From the NCBI RefSeq assembly GCF_000385375.1, contig NZ_ARVV01000001.1, positions 4,030,001 to 4,094,000 on the forward strand: a stretch of 64,000 nucleotides of DNA, read 5' to 3'. The notes beneath the pieces were generated by a model. That model saw only the letters and a list, made by a program, of their open reading frames with translations. It was not told where the DNA came from and did no database searches. Origin of the DNA: Methyloversatilis discipulorum. GTDB taxonomy: Bacteria; Pseudomonadota; Gammaproteobacteria; Burkholderiales; Rhodocyclaceae. Each line of letters opens with the position of its first letter. Position 1 is the first letter of the stretch. The position numbers and the translations under genes are program-made. Below, piece after piece: positions 21,201-29,563 of this stretch.

Positions 21201-23033
21201 ATGACCGATTCCCCTGACGCACGCCTGCGCAACGCGCTGTCGACGCAGCGCGCCCTTGCCTTGCTGGACGACAGCGCCCGCGACGCACTCGCCGCCAGCG
21301 CCCGCGTGATCGCGCTCGACGGCGACGCGGCGGTCGATGCCGACGCGCTCTACCTGCTGCTCGAAGGCCACATCGACCTGATCGACGCCGACCACGGCGG
21401 GCGCGTCGCGCTCGCGCCGGGCGAGCTGTTCGGTTACGGCACCGCCGCCCGCGTACCGGAGCCGTGGACGGCGCGCGCCGACCGCGGTGCCACGGTCGCC
21501 CGCTTTGCAGCCGCCGACATCGACGCCGCCTGCGCCGCCCACCCGGCGCTACGCGCCTTCATCTTGCCAGGCGGCGCCGCTGTGAATGCGCGCAGCACCG
21601 ACCCGCACCTGAACCTGATGACGACGCCGGTACGGGCGCTGGTCAAGCGGGCACCGATCACGCTGGCGCCTGGCACCACCATACGCGCGGCGGCTCAGCT
21701 GATGCGCGAGCAGCGCGTGTCGTCGGTGCTCATCGTCGACGAAGCCGGCCATCTGTACGGCCTGGTGACCGACCGCGACCTGCGCAACCGCGCCGTCGCC
21801 CAGGGGCTGGACATCGAGCGGCCGGTGATCGACATCGCCACCGTCGCACCGATGACGATGGACGTGCGCAAGCCCGCCTTCGACGCGCTGCTGCTGATGG
21901 CTCGCCACAACATCCACCACGTGCCGGTGATGGACGGCGATCGCGTCGCCGGCATGATCACCGCCACCGACCTGACCGAACAGCACAGCACCTCGGCCGT
22001 CTATCTGGCCGGCGACATCTACAAGCAGACCACGGTCGAGGGCCTGGCCGCCGCCGCCTCACGCGTGCGCCAGCTGCAGCAGAACCTGGCCGCCGCCGGC
22101 GCCACCGCCTACAGCACCGGCCACATCATCACCGCGGTGACCGACGCCATCACCTGCCGGCTGGTGCAGCTGGCCGAAGCGAAGTTCGGTCCGGCGCCGG
22201 TGGACTACGTATGGGTGGCCGCCGGCTCGCAGGCACGCAGCGAACAGACGGCCAAGTCGGACCAGGACAACTGCCTGGTGATCGACGACAGCTACGACGC
22301 CGCCATGCACGGCGACTATTTCAAGGCCTTCGCCACCTGGGTGTGCGACGGCCTGGACGCCTGCGGCTACATCCACTGCCCCGGCGAAATGATGGCGATG
22401 ACCGACCAGTGGCGGCAGCCCAAGGCGCGCTGGATGCAGTACTTCCGCAAATGGGTGGACCAGCCGGAGCCGAAGGCGCTCATGCTCACCTGTGTGTTCT
22501 TCGACCTGCGCGCCATCTACGGCAAGACCACGCTGCTCGACGAACTGCGCCGCGACGTGCTCGCACACACGCGCGACAACCGCATCTTCCTCGCGTACAT
22601 GGTGGGCAATGCGCTGAGTCACACGCCGCCGCTGGGGCTGTTCCGCAGCCTGTCGACGATACGCAGCGGCGACAACAAGGGCACGCTGGACCTCAAGCAC
22701 AACGGCATCGTGCCAGTGGTCGATCTGGCGCGCGTCTATGCGCTGGCCGGCGGCCACGACGCGGTCAACACGCACGATCGGCTGGCCGTCGCCGCCGCCA
22801 GCGGCGAAATCAGCGAACAGGCCGCGCGTGACCTGCGCGACGCGCTGGAATTCATCGCCACGCTGCGCATCCAGCATCAGGCCCGCCAACTCGCCGCCGG
22901 CCTGAACGCCGACAACTTCCTGCGCCCGGACGAACTGTCGAATTTCGAACGCAGCCAGCTCAAGGACGCCTTCAGCGTCGTGCAGTCGCTGCAGAACGTG
23001 CTGGGACAGCGCTATCAGGCGGGGCGATTTTGA
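21201..23033 (+). CDS. cNMP-binding/CBS-pair/DUF294 nucleotidyltransferase-like signalling protein
   Basis: The 610-residue cytosolic protein reads in order: a degenerate cyclic-nucleotide-binding-like domain (about 15-110), two CBS domains (about 140-260, with VSSVLIVDEAGHLYGLVTDRDLR), a GlnD-like nucleotidyltransferase domain with the GS motif at G342-S343 followed by SDQDN, and a DUF294 C-terminal helical domain. CBS pairs sense adenylate ligands. Homologues often neighbour an acetate-type symporter and a DnaQ-type exonuclease, both present next door on the opposite strand, so a role in the same acetate/energy signalling module is likely. The modified target is unknown. Confidence 0.85.
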   Translation: MTDSPDARLRNALSTQRALALLDDSARDALAASARVIALDGDAAVDADALYLLLEGHIDLIDADHGGRVALAPGELFGYGTAARVPEPWTARADRGATVARFAAADIDAACAAHPALRAFILPGGAAVNARSTDPHLNLMTTPVRALVKRAPITLAPGTTIRAAAQLMREQRVSSVLIVDEAGHLYGLVTDRDLRNRAVAQGLDIERPVIDIATVAPMTMDVRKPAFDALLLMARHNIHHVPVMDGDRVAGMITATDLTEQHSTSAVYLAGDIYKQTTVEGLAAAASRVRQLQQNLAAAGATAYSTGHIITAVTDAITCRLVQLAEAKFGPAPVDYVWVAAGSQARSEQTAKSDQDNCLVIDDSYDAAMHGDYFKAFATWVCDGLDACGYIHCPGEMMAMTDQWRQPKARWMQYFRKWVDQPEPKALMLTCVFFDLRAIYGKTTLLDELRRDVLAHTRDNRIFLAYMVGNALSHTPPLGLFRSLSTIRSGDNKGTLDLKHNGIVPVVDLARVYALAGGHDAVNTHDRLAVAAASGEISEQAARDLRDALEFIATLRIQHQARQLAAGLNADNFLRPDELSNFERSQLKDAFSVVQSLQNVLGQRYQAGRF

Positions 23034-23488
23034 GCGTTACACGAGGTTCGGTCCGCCGGGCGGCAAAGGATCAGCCGCGGCGCGTCCCACTGCGAACAAC
23101 GTTCATTTGTGACCGGCGTAAAGCCGCGATTCCGCCAGAACCTCTCCGAACTACGTGGAGCGCACTGGACCTCGATGAACTCTGCGCCCATCGCAAACAA
23201 CCGTTCGGTGACGTCGTCAGCTAGCAACTTGCCAAGCCCGCGTCCACGCAGCTCGGGCCTGACTTCGAGAAGATCGATTGCAGAGCCGATCGGTTTTCTA
23301 TTGTGCACAACGAATCCGGCAATCTGGCCCTCACAGAACGCACAGTAAACTTCTCCAGCCTGAAATGACGAGACGATTACATCTCGATGACAGTAGAAGC
23401 CTTCGCCGCACTGCTCCTCTTCCGCCCTGAGCCAAGCGAACATTTCCGCAAGATGCTCTTCTCTGGCTTCAGCGATCTGAATGTTCAC
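23015..23488 (-). CDS. GNAT-family N-acetyltransferase
   Basis: The 157-residue protein has the GNAT acetyl-CoA motif ELRGRGLGKLLADDV and a preceding strand AIDLLEVRP. The acceptor is unknown. Its base composition is visibly lower in GC than its neighbours (strings such as GTAAACTTCTCCAGCCTGAAATG), which suggests recent acquisition. The 3' end overlaps the convergent DUF294 gene by 19 bp. It lies 27 bp from the start-distal end of the exonuclease gene on the same strand. Confidence 0.78.
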   Translation of the reverse strand: MNIQIAEAREEHLAEMFAWLRAEEEQCGEGFYCHRDVIVSSFQAGEVYCAFCEGQIAGFVVHNRKPIGSAIDLLEVRPELRGRGLGKLLADDVTERLFAMGAEFIEVQCAPRSSERFWRNRGFTPVTNERCSQWDAPRLILCRPADRTSCNAQNRPA

Positions 23489-23515
23489 TGTCGAGGTCCT
23501 GCATCGCCTGAATGA

Positions 23516-25693
23516 TCAGTACCTGATCCGCGCGTAATACGTTTCCTGCGCCGCTTCCATCGCCTGCCCCAGCGTGTGGATGCCCTTCTCGGCGAGCAGC
23601 GGTATCAGCTTCAGGAACACTTCGGCGGTGACGATGGCGTCGCCGAGCGCGGTGTGGCGGCCGATCACGGTGATGTTGAAACGTTCGGCAATGGCTTCCA
23701 GCCGATGCGACTCCTGGTTCGGGTGCACCAGCGCCGACAGCAGCAGCGTGTCGAGCACCGGCTGCTCGAAACGCACGCCGGTGCGGGCCTCCTTCAGTTG
23801 CAGGAAACGCATGTCGAAGGCGGCGTTGTGGGCGACCAGCACGGTGTCCTGGGCGAAGGTGTGGAAGGCGGGCAGCACGCGGTCTATCGTCGGCTGACCG
23901 GCCACCATGTCAGGCGTGATGCCGTGAATCGGGATCGATGCCGCCGGAATGCCGCGCTGCGGATCCACCAGCTGTTCGAAACTTTCCTGCCGCAGCAGCT
24001 TGCCGTTGACCACGCGGGCGGCGCCGATCTGGATGATTTCGTCGCCCTCGCCCGGGTTCAGGCCGGTGGTTTCGGTGTCGAACACGGTGTAGGCCAGTTC
24101 GGTCAGCGGCCGATCGGCCAGTTCGCGGCTCGACTCGGTGGCGCGGAACAGGTCGAAGTCGTAGTACTCGGGCCGGCTGCCCTGTGGAACGAAAGTGGCG
24201 ACGTCAAGCTGTTCGCGCTCGCTGGCCAGCGGCAGCAGGAAGCGGAAGAAGGCACGATGGCGCACCCGCTCGCGCTCCAGCCAGAACTCTCCGCCATGCC
24301 GTTCGACCACGTCGCGCACTGACAGCGGCGAGCGCTCGCCGCCGGCCGTCATCGCGTCCATCTGCCAGCTCATGACGGTTTCGGTGCTCATGGTCTGGCC
24401 CTGCCAGATCAGGTCGAGGTGGGCGCGATTGTCTTGCGGTGCGGCGGCCAGCCTGAGCATGACGACGCGGATGTCGTACTCGTCGGCCAGCCGCTCGGCC
24501 AGGCAGGCCAGCGCCTGCAGCAGCGAAAAGCTGTCGACCTTGAGCCACAGCGTCGTGTCGATGTCGTCCAGCTGCACGCGCGGGCCCTTCAACGCCTCGA
24601 TGCGGCGCATTGCCGCCGACAGCAGATCGGCGCCCAGCATGTCCTCCAGCGGCCAGCGCGCCTTCAGACCGCGCGTCGCCTCGTCGGCCAGATCGCGGAT
24701 GCGCCGGCTCATCGCGCCGACCTCGTCGCGGATGACGCCGTGAAAGCGCTCGCGCATGGCCGGTTCGAGGTCGGGGTAGTCCAGCATGTCGATGGCTGCC
24801 TGCATATTGGCGAGCGAGGCGCGACTGCCTTCGGTCAGCCCGAGCAGCAGGCGGTCGCGCTCCGAATCCTCCTCGAAGTCACGCGTGATGTTGTCCAGCA
24901 TCAGCACGAAACCGCTGATCGCACTGTCGCCGTCGTCGCCGCTGCGCACCGGCGTCATCTGCGCGCGCAGCAGCTGGCCGGCACGCGTGGTGGTGACGAA
25001 CTGCGCCGACGGGCTGGCAACGCCGCGCTGCATGCGCTGGCCGATGTTCTCCAGCGCATGAGCGACCAGCTTGCGGTCGAACACGGTGTAGATCGAGCGG
25101 CCGAGGCCGATCAGTTCGGCGCCGTCGGCCAGACGCGGCGCGTCGGACAGCGCACGGAACTGCAGCCGCGCGCGATTGTTGTAGAGCAGGATGCGACCGT
25201 CGAGATTGCACACGACGACCGACTGCGTCAGTTCCGACATCAGCGCGGCGAGCCGGCTGCGTTCCTGTTCGACGTTACGGCTGGCGGCGCGCACCTGTTC
25301 GGCGATGTCGGCGCGCAGCCGCGCGCGCTGTTCGACAAAGCCGGCGATGACGTCGGCCAGCGCGCGGTTCTCGGCGTCGCCCTGCGGTGTCAGTGTGCGC
25401 TCGGCATCGGTGCCGAGCACGATGCGCGCCTCGTCCACCAGTCGCGCCGGCGCGACGATGTAGCGGCGGTACAGCTGGTTCAGCCCGGCCGCGGCCAGCA
25501 TCAGCACGAACAGCAGCGTCATCAGCGCCAGCGGCATGCGCCCGCCGAGCAGCGACAGCACGGTGTCGCGTTCGGCAGCATCCAGCGTGGACAGCAACAG
25601 CAGACAGGTCACCACCGCCCACAGCAGCAGCAGGCCGGCCAGCGCCGCCAGCACCTGCCAGAAGCGGCGATCGGGACGGCGGTTTGGATTCAT
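23516..25693 (-). CDS. Membrane sensor (degenerate kinase) fused to a DnaQ-type 3'-5' exonuclease
   Basis: The 725-residue protein starts with two membrane helices (about 12-35 and 52-72), then a HAMP-like linker, a PAS-like domain (about 150-270) and a region in the position of a histidine kinase core. That core lacks the phospho-acceptor His: the expected H-E-L-R-T-P segment reads LTEGSRASLANMQ. The C-terminus is a complete DEDDh exonuclease: D539, E541 (FDTETTGL), D627 (HNAAFDMRF), H680 and D685 (GRHTALGD). The start overlaps the response-regulator stop (ATGA). DnaQ homology implies nuclease activity; a proofreading role is unlikely for a membrane-tethered form. Confidence 0.87.
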   Translation of the reverse strand: MNPNRRPDRRFWQVLAALAGLLLLWAVVTCLLLLSTLDAAERDTVLSLLGGRMPLALMTLLFVLMLAAAGLNQLYRRYIVAPARLVDEARIVLGTDAERTLTPQGDAENRALADVIAGFVEQRARLRADIAEQVRAASRNVEQERSRLAALMSELTQSVVVCNLDGRILLYNNRARLQFRALSDAPRLADGAELIGLGRSIYTVFDRKLVAHALENIGQRMQRGVASPSAQFVTTTRAGQLLRAQMTPVRSGDDGDSAISGFVLMLDNITRDFEEDSERDRLLLGLTEGSRASLANMQAAIDMLDYPDLEPAMRERFHGVIRDEVGAMSRRIRDLADEATRGLKARWPLEDMLGADLLSAAMRRIEALKGPRVQLDDIDTTLWLKVDSFSLLQALACLAERLADEYDIRVVMLRLAAAPQDNRAHLDLIWQGQTMSTETVMSWQMDAMTAGGERSPLSVRDVVERHGGEFWLERERVRHRAFFRFLLPLASEREQLDVATFVPQGSRPEYYDFDLFRATESSRELADRPLTELAYTVFDTETTGLNPGEGDEIIQIGAARVVNGKLLRQESFEQLVDPQRGIPAASIPIHGITPDMVAGQPTIDRVLPAFHTFAQDTVLVAHNAAFDMRFLQLKEARTGVRFEQPVLDTLLLSALVHPNQESHRLEAIAERFNITVIGRHTALGDAIVTAEVFLKLIPLLAEKGIHTLGQAMEAAQETYYARIRY

Positions 25694-26055
25694 CCGAGCA
25701 TCTCGCGCACCTTCTGCACCAGTTCCCGCGTGGAGAAGGGTTTGGTCATGTAGGCGTCGGCGCCGAGCGCGAGACCCTTGGCGACGTCGGTGTCGCGACC
25801 CTTAGCAGTGAGCATCAGGATGCGCACCGCGCGCAGCGCGTCGTCGGCACGCACTTCCTGGCACACCTCGAAGCCGGTCTTGCCCGGCATCATGACGTCG
25901 AGCAGAACCAGTTCGGGCTGCTGTTCGCGTATGGCGGCCAGCGCCTCGACGCCGTCGCGCGCCACGCTGACGTCGAAGCCTTCGCGCTTCATCAGGAATT
26001 CGAGCGAGACGAGGATATTCGGCTCGTCGTCGGCAATCAGTATCTTGCTGCTCAC
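25690..26055 (-). CDS. Single-domain response regulator (receiver only)
   Basis: The 121-residue CheY-like receiver has the acidic pair D9-D10, phospho-acceptor D53 (LVLLDVMMPG) and K105 (YMTKPFS). There is no DNA-binding domain, unlike the LuxR-type CrbR usually paired with symporter-kinases. It lies between the symporter-linked kinase (4-base overlap) and the exonuclease fusion (ATGA overlap), so it probably acts by protein contact or as a phosphate relay in this module. Confidence 0.9.
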   Translation of the reverse strand: MSSKILIADDEPNILVSLEFLMKREGFDVSVARDGVEALAAIREQQPELVLLDVMMPGKTGFEVCQEVRADDALRAVRILMLTAKGRDTDVAKGLALGADAYMTKPFSTRELVQKVREMLG

Positions 26056-28850
26056 TGGGGAGCTCCTCCTTGCTGTCCGCCCTGCACGGGGTTTGCGGTC
26101 GGATTGGCGGGTGCCTTACGGCCCTCTTCTGTCTGCCACGGTAGATGGAAAGCGAAGCAGGCGCCTTGGCCTGCATCAGATTCCAGCCACATTCTGCCGC
26201 CGAAATGCTCGACGATCTGTCGGCTGATCGGCAGGCCGAGTCCGGTGCCTTGCGGCCGGTTCACACCGTCGCCGCCCTGGCGGAATTTCTCGAACACCAG
26301 CGCGTGCTCGGCCGCCGGCACACCGGGGCCGTTGTCGCGCACCTCGACCGTGATGCCGCTGTCGTCGCTGCGCATGCGCACGTGGATGCGACCGCTGCCA
26401 CGCGGCACGAACTTGGCGGCATTGGACAGCAGGTTCAGCAGCACCTGGGTGAGCCGATCGGGGTCGGCGCGCAGCGTCGGGACGGCGGGCGGCGCATCCA
26501 GCGTCACTTCGGCTCCGCGCTCGCGGAACACTTCGTGCGTCGTTTCGATCGCCTTCACCACCAGCGCCCGCAAATCGACGTCGGCGGTGTGCCATTCGGC
26601 GTGACCGGATTCGATCTTGGCCATGTCCAGCACCTGATTGACCAGGCGGCTCAGGCGCTCGGTCTCGGCCACCACGATGCCAAGAAAGTGCTGGCGCTGC
26701 GCACTGTCCATCTGCGGGTCGTCCACCATCAGCTCGGACAGCGCGCGGATCGAGGTCAGCGGCGTGCGCAGTTCGTGCGTGACCGAGGACATGAAGTCGT
26801 CCTTCAACCTGTCCAGGCTTTTGAGCTGTTCGTTGGCCGCGCGCAGTTCAGCGGTGGCACGCTCCAGCGATTGCGACTTCTCCTCCAGCGCGTGCGAATA
26901 GGCGCGCAGCTGCGACGCCTCATCGAGGATGCGCATCACGTCGTCGAGGTCCAGCGCCTCCTCCTCCACCACCGACGCCACCATGACGCGTGCCGACGCG
27001 CTGCCGATGGCGCCGGCGAGCTGGGTTTCGACGAACTGCACCAGCCGCGCGTCCGGCTTGATCTGCGCTACACCGGCTACACCGCTGCCGGCGGCATAGT
27101 CCTCGAACAGCTTCTGCGCGCGCGCAGCGCCCAGAAAGCGCGCGACCAGCGGCAACAGGTCGGCAACCTGGGCGCGCCCGCGCCAGAACACCGGCCGGCT
27201 GCCTTCGGTCCGTTCGAACACGTCGACGAACAGCAGCGCTTGGCTGGTTTCCGCCGCCGACGGCGTGCGCCACAGCGACACACCGACGTAGGCGCCGATA
27301 TTGGCGAGCAGGCTCCAGAACAGCGAATGCGTCAGGTTGTCGAGACCGGCCAGGCCGAACAGCTGTTCCGGCTTCAGCAACTCGATGCCCCACGGACCGT
27401 GCGCGATGAAGGCGGCATCCATCCAGCCGGACTTGGCGATGGACGGCAGCATCAGCGTCCATGCCCACAGCGCGAAGCCCGCGCTGAGCCCGGCGAGCGC
27501 ACCACCGCGGGTGCCGCCCTTCCAGTACATGCCACCGAGCGCGGCCGGCGCGAACTGCGCCACCGCGGCGAAACTGATCAGGCCGATGCTGACCAGCGCG
27601 TAGGCCTCGCCGGCGACGTGGAAGTAGATGTAGCCGAGCAGCATGACGCCGACTATGGCCGCGCGCCGGATGCCGAGCAGGATGCCGGTGAGGTCGCCGG
27701 CGGCGCGGGCGCCGAAACGACGGGTGCGCAGCAGCAGCGGCATCACCAGGTCGTTGCACACCATGGTCGACACCGCGATCGTTTCGACGATGACCATGCC
27801 GGTCGCCGCCGACAGGCCGCCGATGAAGGCGAACAGCGCAAGCGCGTGCCAGCCGCGGTCGAGCGGCAGCGACAGCACGAAGCTTTCGGCATTCATGTTG
27901 CCGGCGCCGAAGTGCAGCAGGCCGCCGAGCGCGATCGGCAGCACGAACACATTGATCAGCAGCAGATAGAGCGGGAACACCCACACTGCGCGGCGCAGGT
28001 GGCGCTCGTTCACGTTCTCGACGACCATCACCTGGAACTGGCGCGGCAGGAACACGACCGACAGCATCGACAGCACGGTCAGCGCGAACCACTGTTCGTA
28101 GGCGAAGGGGCGGCCCTGCTGCTCCAGACCGAGCAGCGGCGCGAGGTCGGGGTTGTCGAGTGCGCGCCCGAACAGGTCGGCCGGGCCATCGAACAGCGAC
28201 CAGCAGACGAAGCTGCCGACGGCGATGAAGGCGATCAGTTTGACCACCGATTCGAAGGCGATGGCCGCCACCATGCCTTCGTGACGTTCGGTGGTGTCGA
28301 GGTGGCGGGTGCCGAACACCATGGTGAAACCTGCCAGCGCGAGCGCGACGTAGAGCGTGCTGTCGCGCCACCAGTCGGACGGACTGCCAACCGCCTCGCC
28401 CGGCACCGTGGTCATCACCGCGTAGCCGCTGGCGATGGCCTTCAGCTGCAGCGCAATGTAGGGAACGATGCCGACCACGGTGATCAGCGTCACCAGTCCG
28501 GCCAGCGTCGGACTTTTACCGTAGCGGCTGGCGACGAAGTCGGCGATCGACGTGATGCGGTAGCTGCGCGCGATGCGGATCATCTTGCGCACCACCATCC
28601 AGGCCAGAATCATCGCCAGCGTCGGACCAAGATAGATGGGCAGGAACCACACGCCTGAGGTCGACGCGCGGCCGACGCTGCCGAAGTAGGTCCATGCGGT
28701 GCAATAGACCGCCATCGAGGCGGCATACACCCAGGCGTTGTCGATGACCGAGCGTCCCTGTTGCGCGCGGTGGTCGCCGTACCATGCGACCGCGAACAGC
28801 AGCAGCAGGTAGGTGAAGGAGGCACCGACCAGCAGCGGTGCGGACAGCAC
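26052..28850 (-). CDS. Sodium:solute symporter-linked sensor histidine kinase (CrbS-like)
   Basis: The 932-residue protein fuses an N-terminal SSS/SLC5 transporter-like domain (about 12-13 helices, residues 1-500) to a linker, a coiled coil, a HisKA domain with H692 (SSVTHELRTPL) and a HATPase domain with DNGPGVP and GTGLGLPI boxes. CrbS-type kinases respond to acetate or related metabolites and control acetyl-CoA synthetase. GTG at 28850 is the chosen start: it lies 2 bases after the preceding stop with GGAG 10 bases upstream and begins just before the first membrane helix. Confidence 0.9.
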   Translation of the reverse strand: MLSAPLLVGASFTYLLLLFAVAWYGDHRAQQGRSVIDNAWVYAASMAVYCTAWTYFGSVGRASTSGVWFLPIYLGPTLAMILAWMVVRKMIRIARSYRITSIADFVASRYGKSPTLAGLVTLITVVGIVPYIALQLKAIASGYAVMTTVPGEAVGSPSDWWRDSTLYVALALAGFTMVFGTRHLDTTERHEGMVAAIAFESVVKLIAFIAVGSFVCWSLFDGPADLFGRALDNPDLAPLLGLEQQGRPFAYEQWFALTVLSMLSVVFLPRQFQVMVVENVNERHLRRAVWVFPLYLLLINVFVLPIALGGLLHFGAGNMNAESFVLSLPLDRGWHALALFAFIGGLSAATGMVIVETIAVSTMVCNDLVMPLLLRTRRFGARAAGDLTGILLGIRRAAIVGVMLLGYIYFHVAGEAYALVSIGLISFAAVAQFAPAALGGMYWKGGTRGGALAGLSAGFALWAWTLMLPSIAKSGWMDAAFIAHGPWGIELLKPEQLFGLAGLDNLTHSLFWSLLANIGAYVGVSLWRTPSAAETSQALLFVDVFERTEGSRPVFWRGRAQVADLLPLVARFLGAARAQKLFEDYAAGSGVAGVAQIKPDARLVQFVETQLAGAIGSASARVMVASVVEEEALDLDDVMRILDEASQLRAYSHALEEKSQSLERATAELRAANEQLKSLDRLKDDFMSSVTHELRTPLTSIRALSELMVDDPQMDSAQRQHFLGIVVAETERLSRLVNQVLDMAKIESGHAEWHTADVDLRALVVKAIETTHEVFRERGAEVTLDAPPAVPTLRADPDRLTQVLLNLLSNAAKFVPRGSGRIHVRMRSDDSGITVEVRDNGPGVPAAEHALVFEKFRQGGDGVNRPQGTGLGLPISRQIVEHFGGRMWLESDAGQGACFAFHLPWQTEEGRKAPANPTANPVQGGQQGGAPQ

Positions 28851-28852
28851 GG

Positions 28853-29050
28853 CTAGCGCTCCGTGCGCTCGATCACCAGTGCGAGCAGCGCGATCAGCGC
28901 GCCCCACACCAGGAACAGCGCGGTCGGGAACAGCGGCAGGCCGAACAGCAGCGCGTGCCTGTCCCACAGCGCCAGCAGCGGAAAATTGAACAGCAGCAGG
29001 GCCGCGGCGAACAGCCCGATCAGCCGCTGCGAGCGGATGGGCGTGTTCAT
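28853..29050 (-). CDS. Small two-helix membrane protein
   Basis: The 65-residue protein has two hydrophobic helices (about 8-28 and 33-60) and a charged tail (ERTER). It resembles small membrane proteins (DUF3311-like) that accompany SSS transporters, but I cannot assign it firmly. It starts 11 bases after the previous stop and ends 2 bases before the kinase GTG, so it belongs to the same operon and may be a subunit of the symporter-kinase. Confidence 0.65.
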   Translation of the reverse strand: MNTPIRSQRLIGLFAAALLLFNFPLLALWDRHALLFGLPLFPTALFLVWGALIALLALVIERTER

Positions 29051-29061
29051 CGCCGTGCGAC

Positions 29062-29415
29062 TCAGGCGGCCTTCTTGGTCGCGTTCATGTGGGCGTGCCG
29101 GCCCAGCGCGAAGCTGGTGAAGAACTTGCACCAGATCGTCGTGCCGGCGATCGCGCTCCATTGGTCATAGCTCAGCGTGCCGGTGACCACGCCGCCGATC
29201 ACGAACAGGATGACGATGCCGCCTATGCCATTGATCGTCAGCTCGTAGGGCGCCCAGCGGGCCGCGTCGGGCGGCGGTTCGCCGCGCTTGAGCGCGACCT
29301 CGGAAAAATCCCGCTTGACCAGGATGCGCCAGCAGCGGCGCAGCCAGAAGAAGGCGATCGGGAACAGCGCGAGAAAAAGTATCCACGTCATTGCGACGCC
29401 GATGTCGAACACCAT
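29062..29415 (-). CDS. Hypothetical membrane protein, first gene of the sensor operon
   Basis: The 117-residue protein has a first membrane helix (TWILFLALFPIAFFWLRRCW), a charged stretch with two prolines, and a second helix (IGGIVILFVIGGVVTG). The basic tail ends in NATKKAA. The family is not recognised. The start at 29415 follows AGGAGACACAGC; the ATG eight codons later is possible. It opens the operon leading to the symporter-kinase, receiver and exonuclease fusion. Confidence 0.65.
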   Translation of the reverse strand: MVFDIGVAMTWILFLALFPIAFFWLRRCWRILVKRDFSEVALKRGEPPPDAARWAPYELTINGIGGIVILFVIGGVVTGTLSYDQWSAIAGTTIWCKFFTSFALGRHAHMNATKKAA

Positions 29416-29471
29416 GCTGTGTCTCCTCCCCCGCCTCTGCCGCGCGCAACGGCACGACGGGTGTATCAGTG

Positions 29472-29503
29472 AAAAGGCCCCGCCAGAACGGCTGGCAGGG
29501 CCT
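29472..29503 (-). terminator. Rho-independent terminator of the DUF4212-symporter operon
   Basis: AGGCCC and GCCAG at 29475-29486 pair with CTGGC and GGGCCT at 29492-29503, with one C/A mismatch and a 5-base loop. On the minus strand the stem is followed directly by TTTTC. It separates the symporter operon from the downstream sensor operon, which therefore needs its own promoter in the 60 bp before 29415. Confidence 0.8.
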
Positions 29504-29563
29504 CTCATTAAACCACCGGCGCGGCAGGGCCGCGACGGTGTCCTGCTCGGCTTCGGCCGGAAC

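Noticed and set aside
26052..28967. Longer symporter-kinase starting upstream of 28850
   Set aside because: The extra N-terminal residues are Arg/Ala-rich and overlap the small membrane protein gene; GTG at 28850 has a ribosome binding site and begins the first helix.
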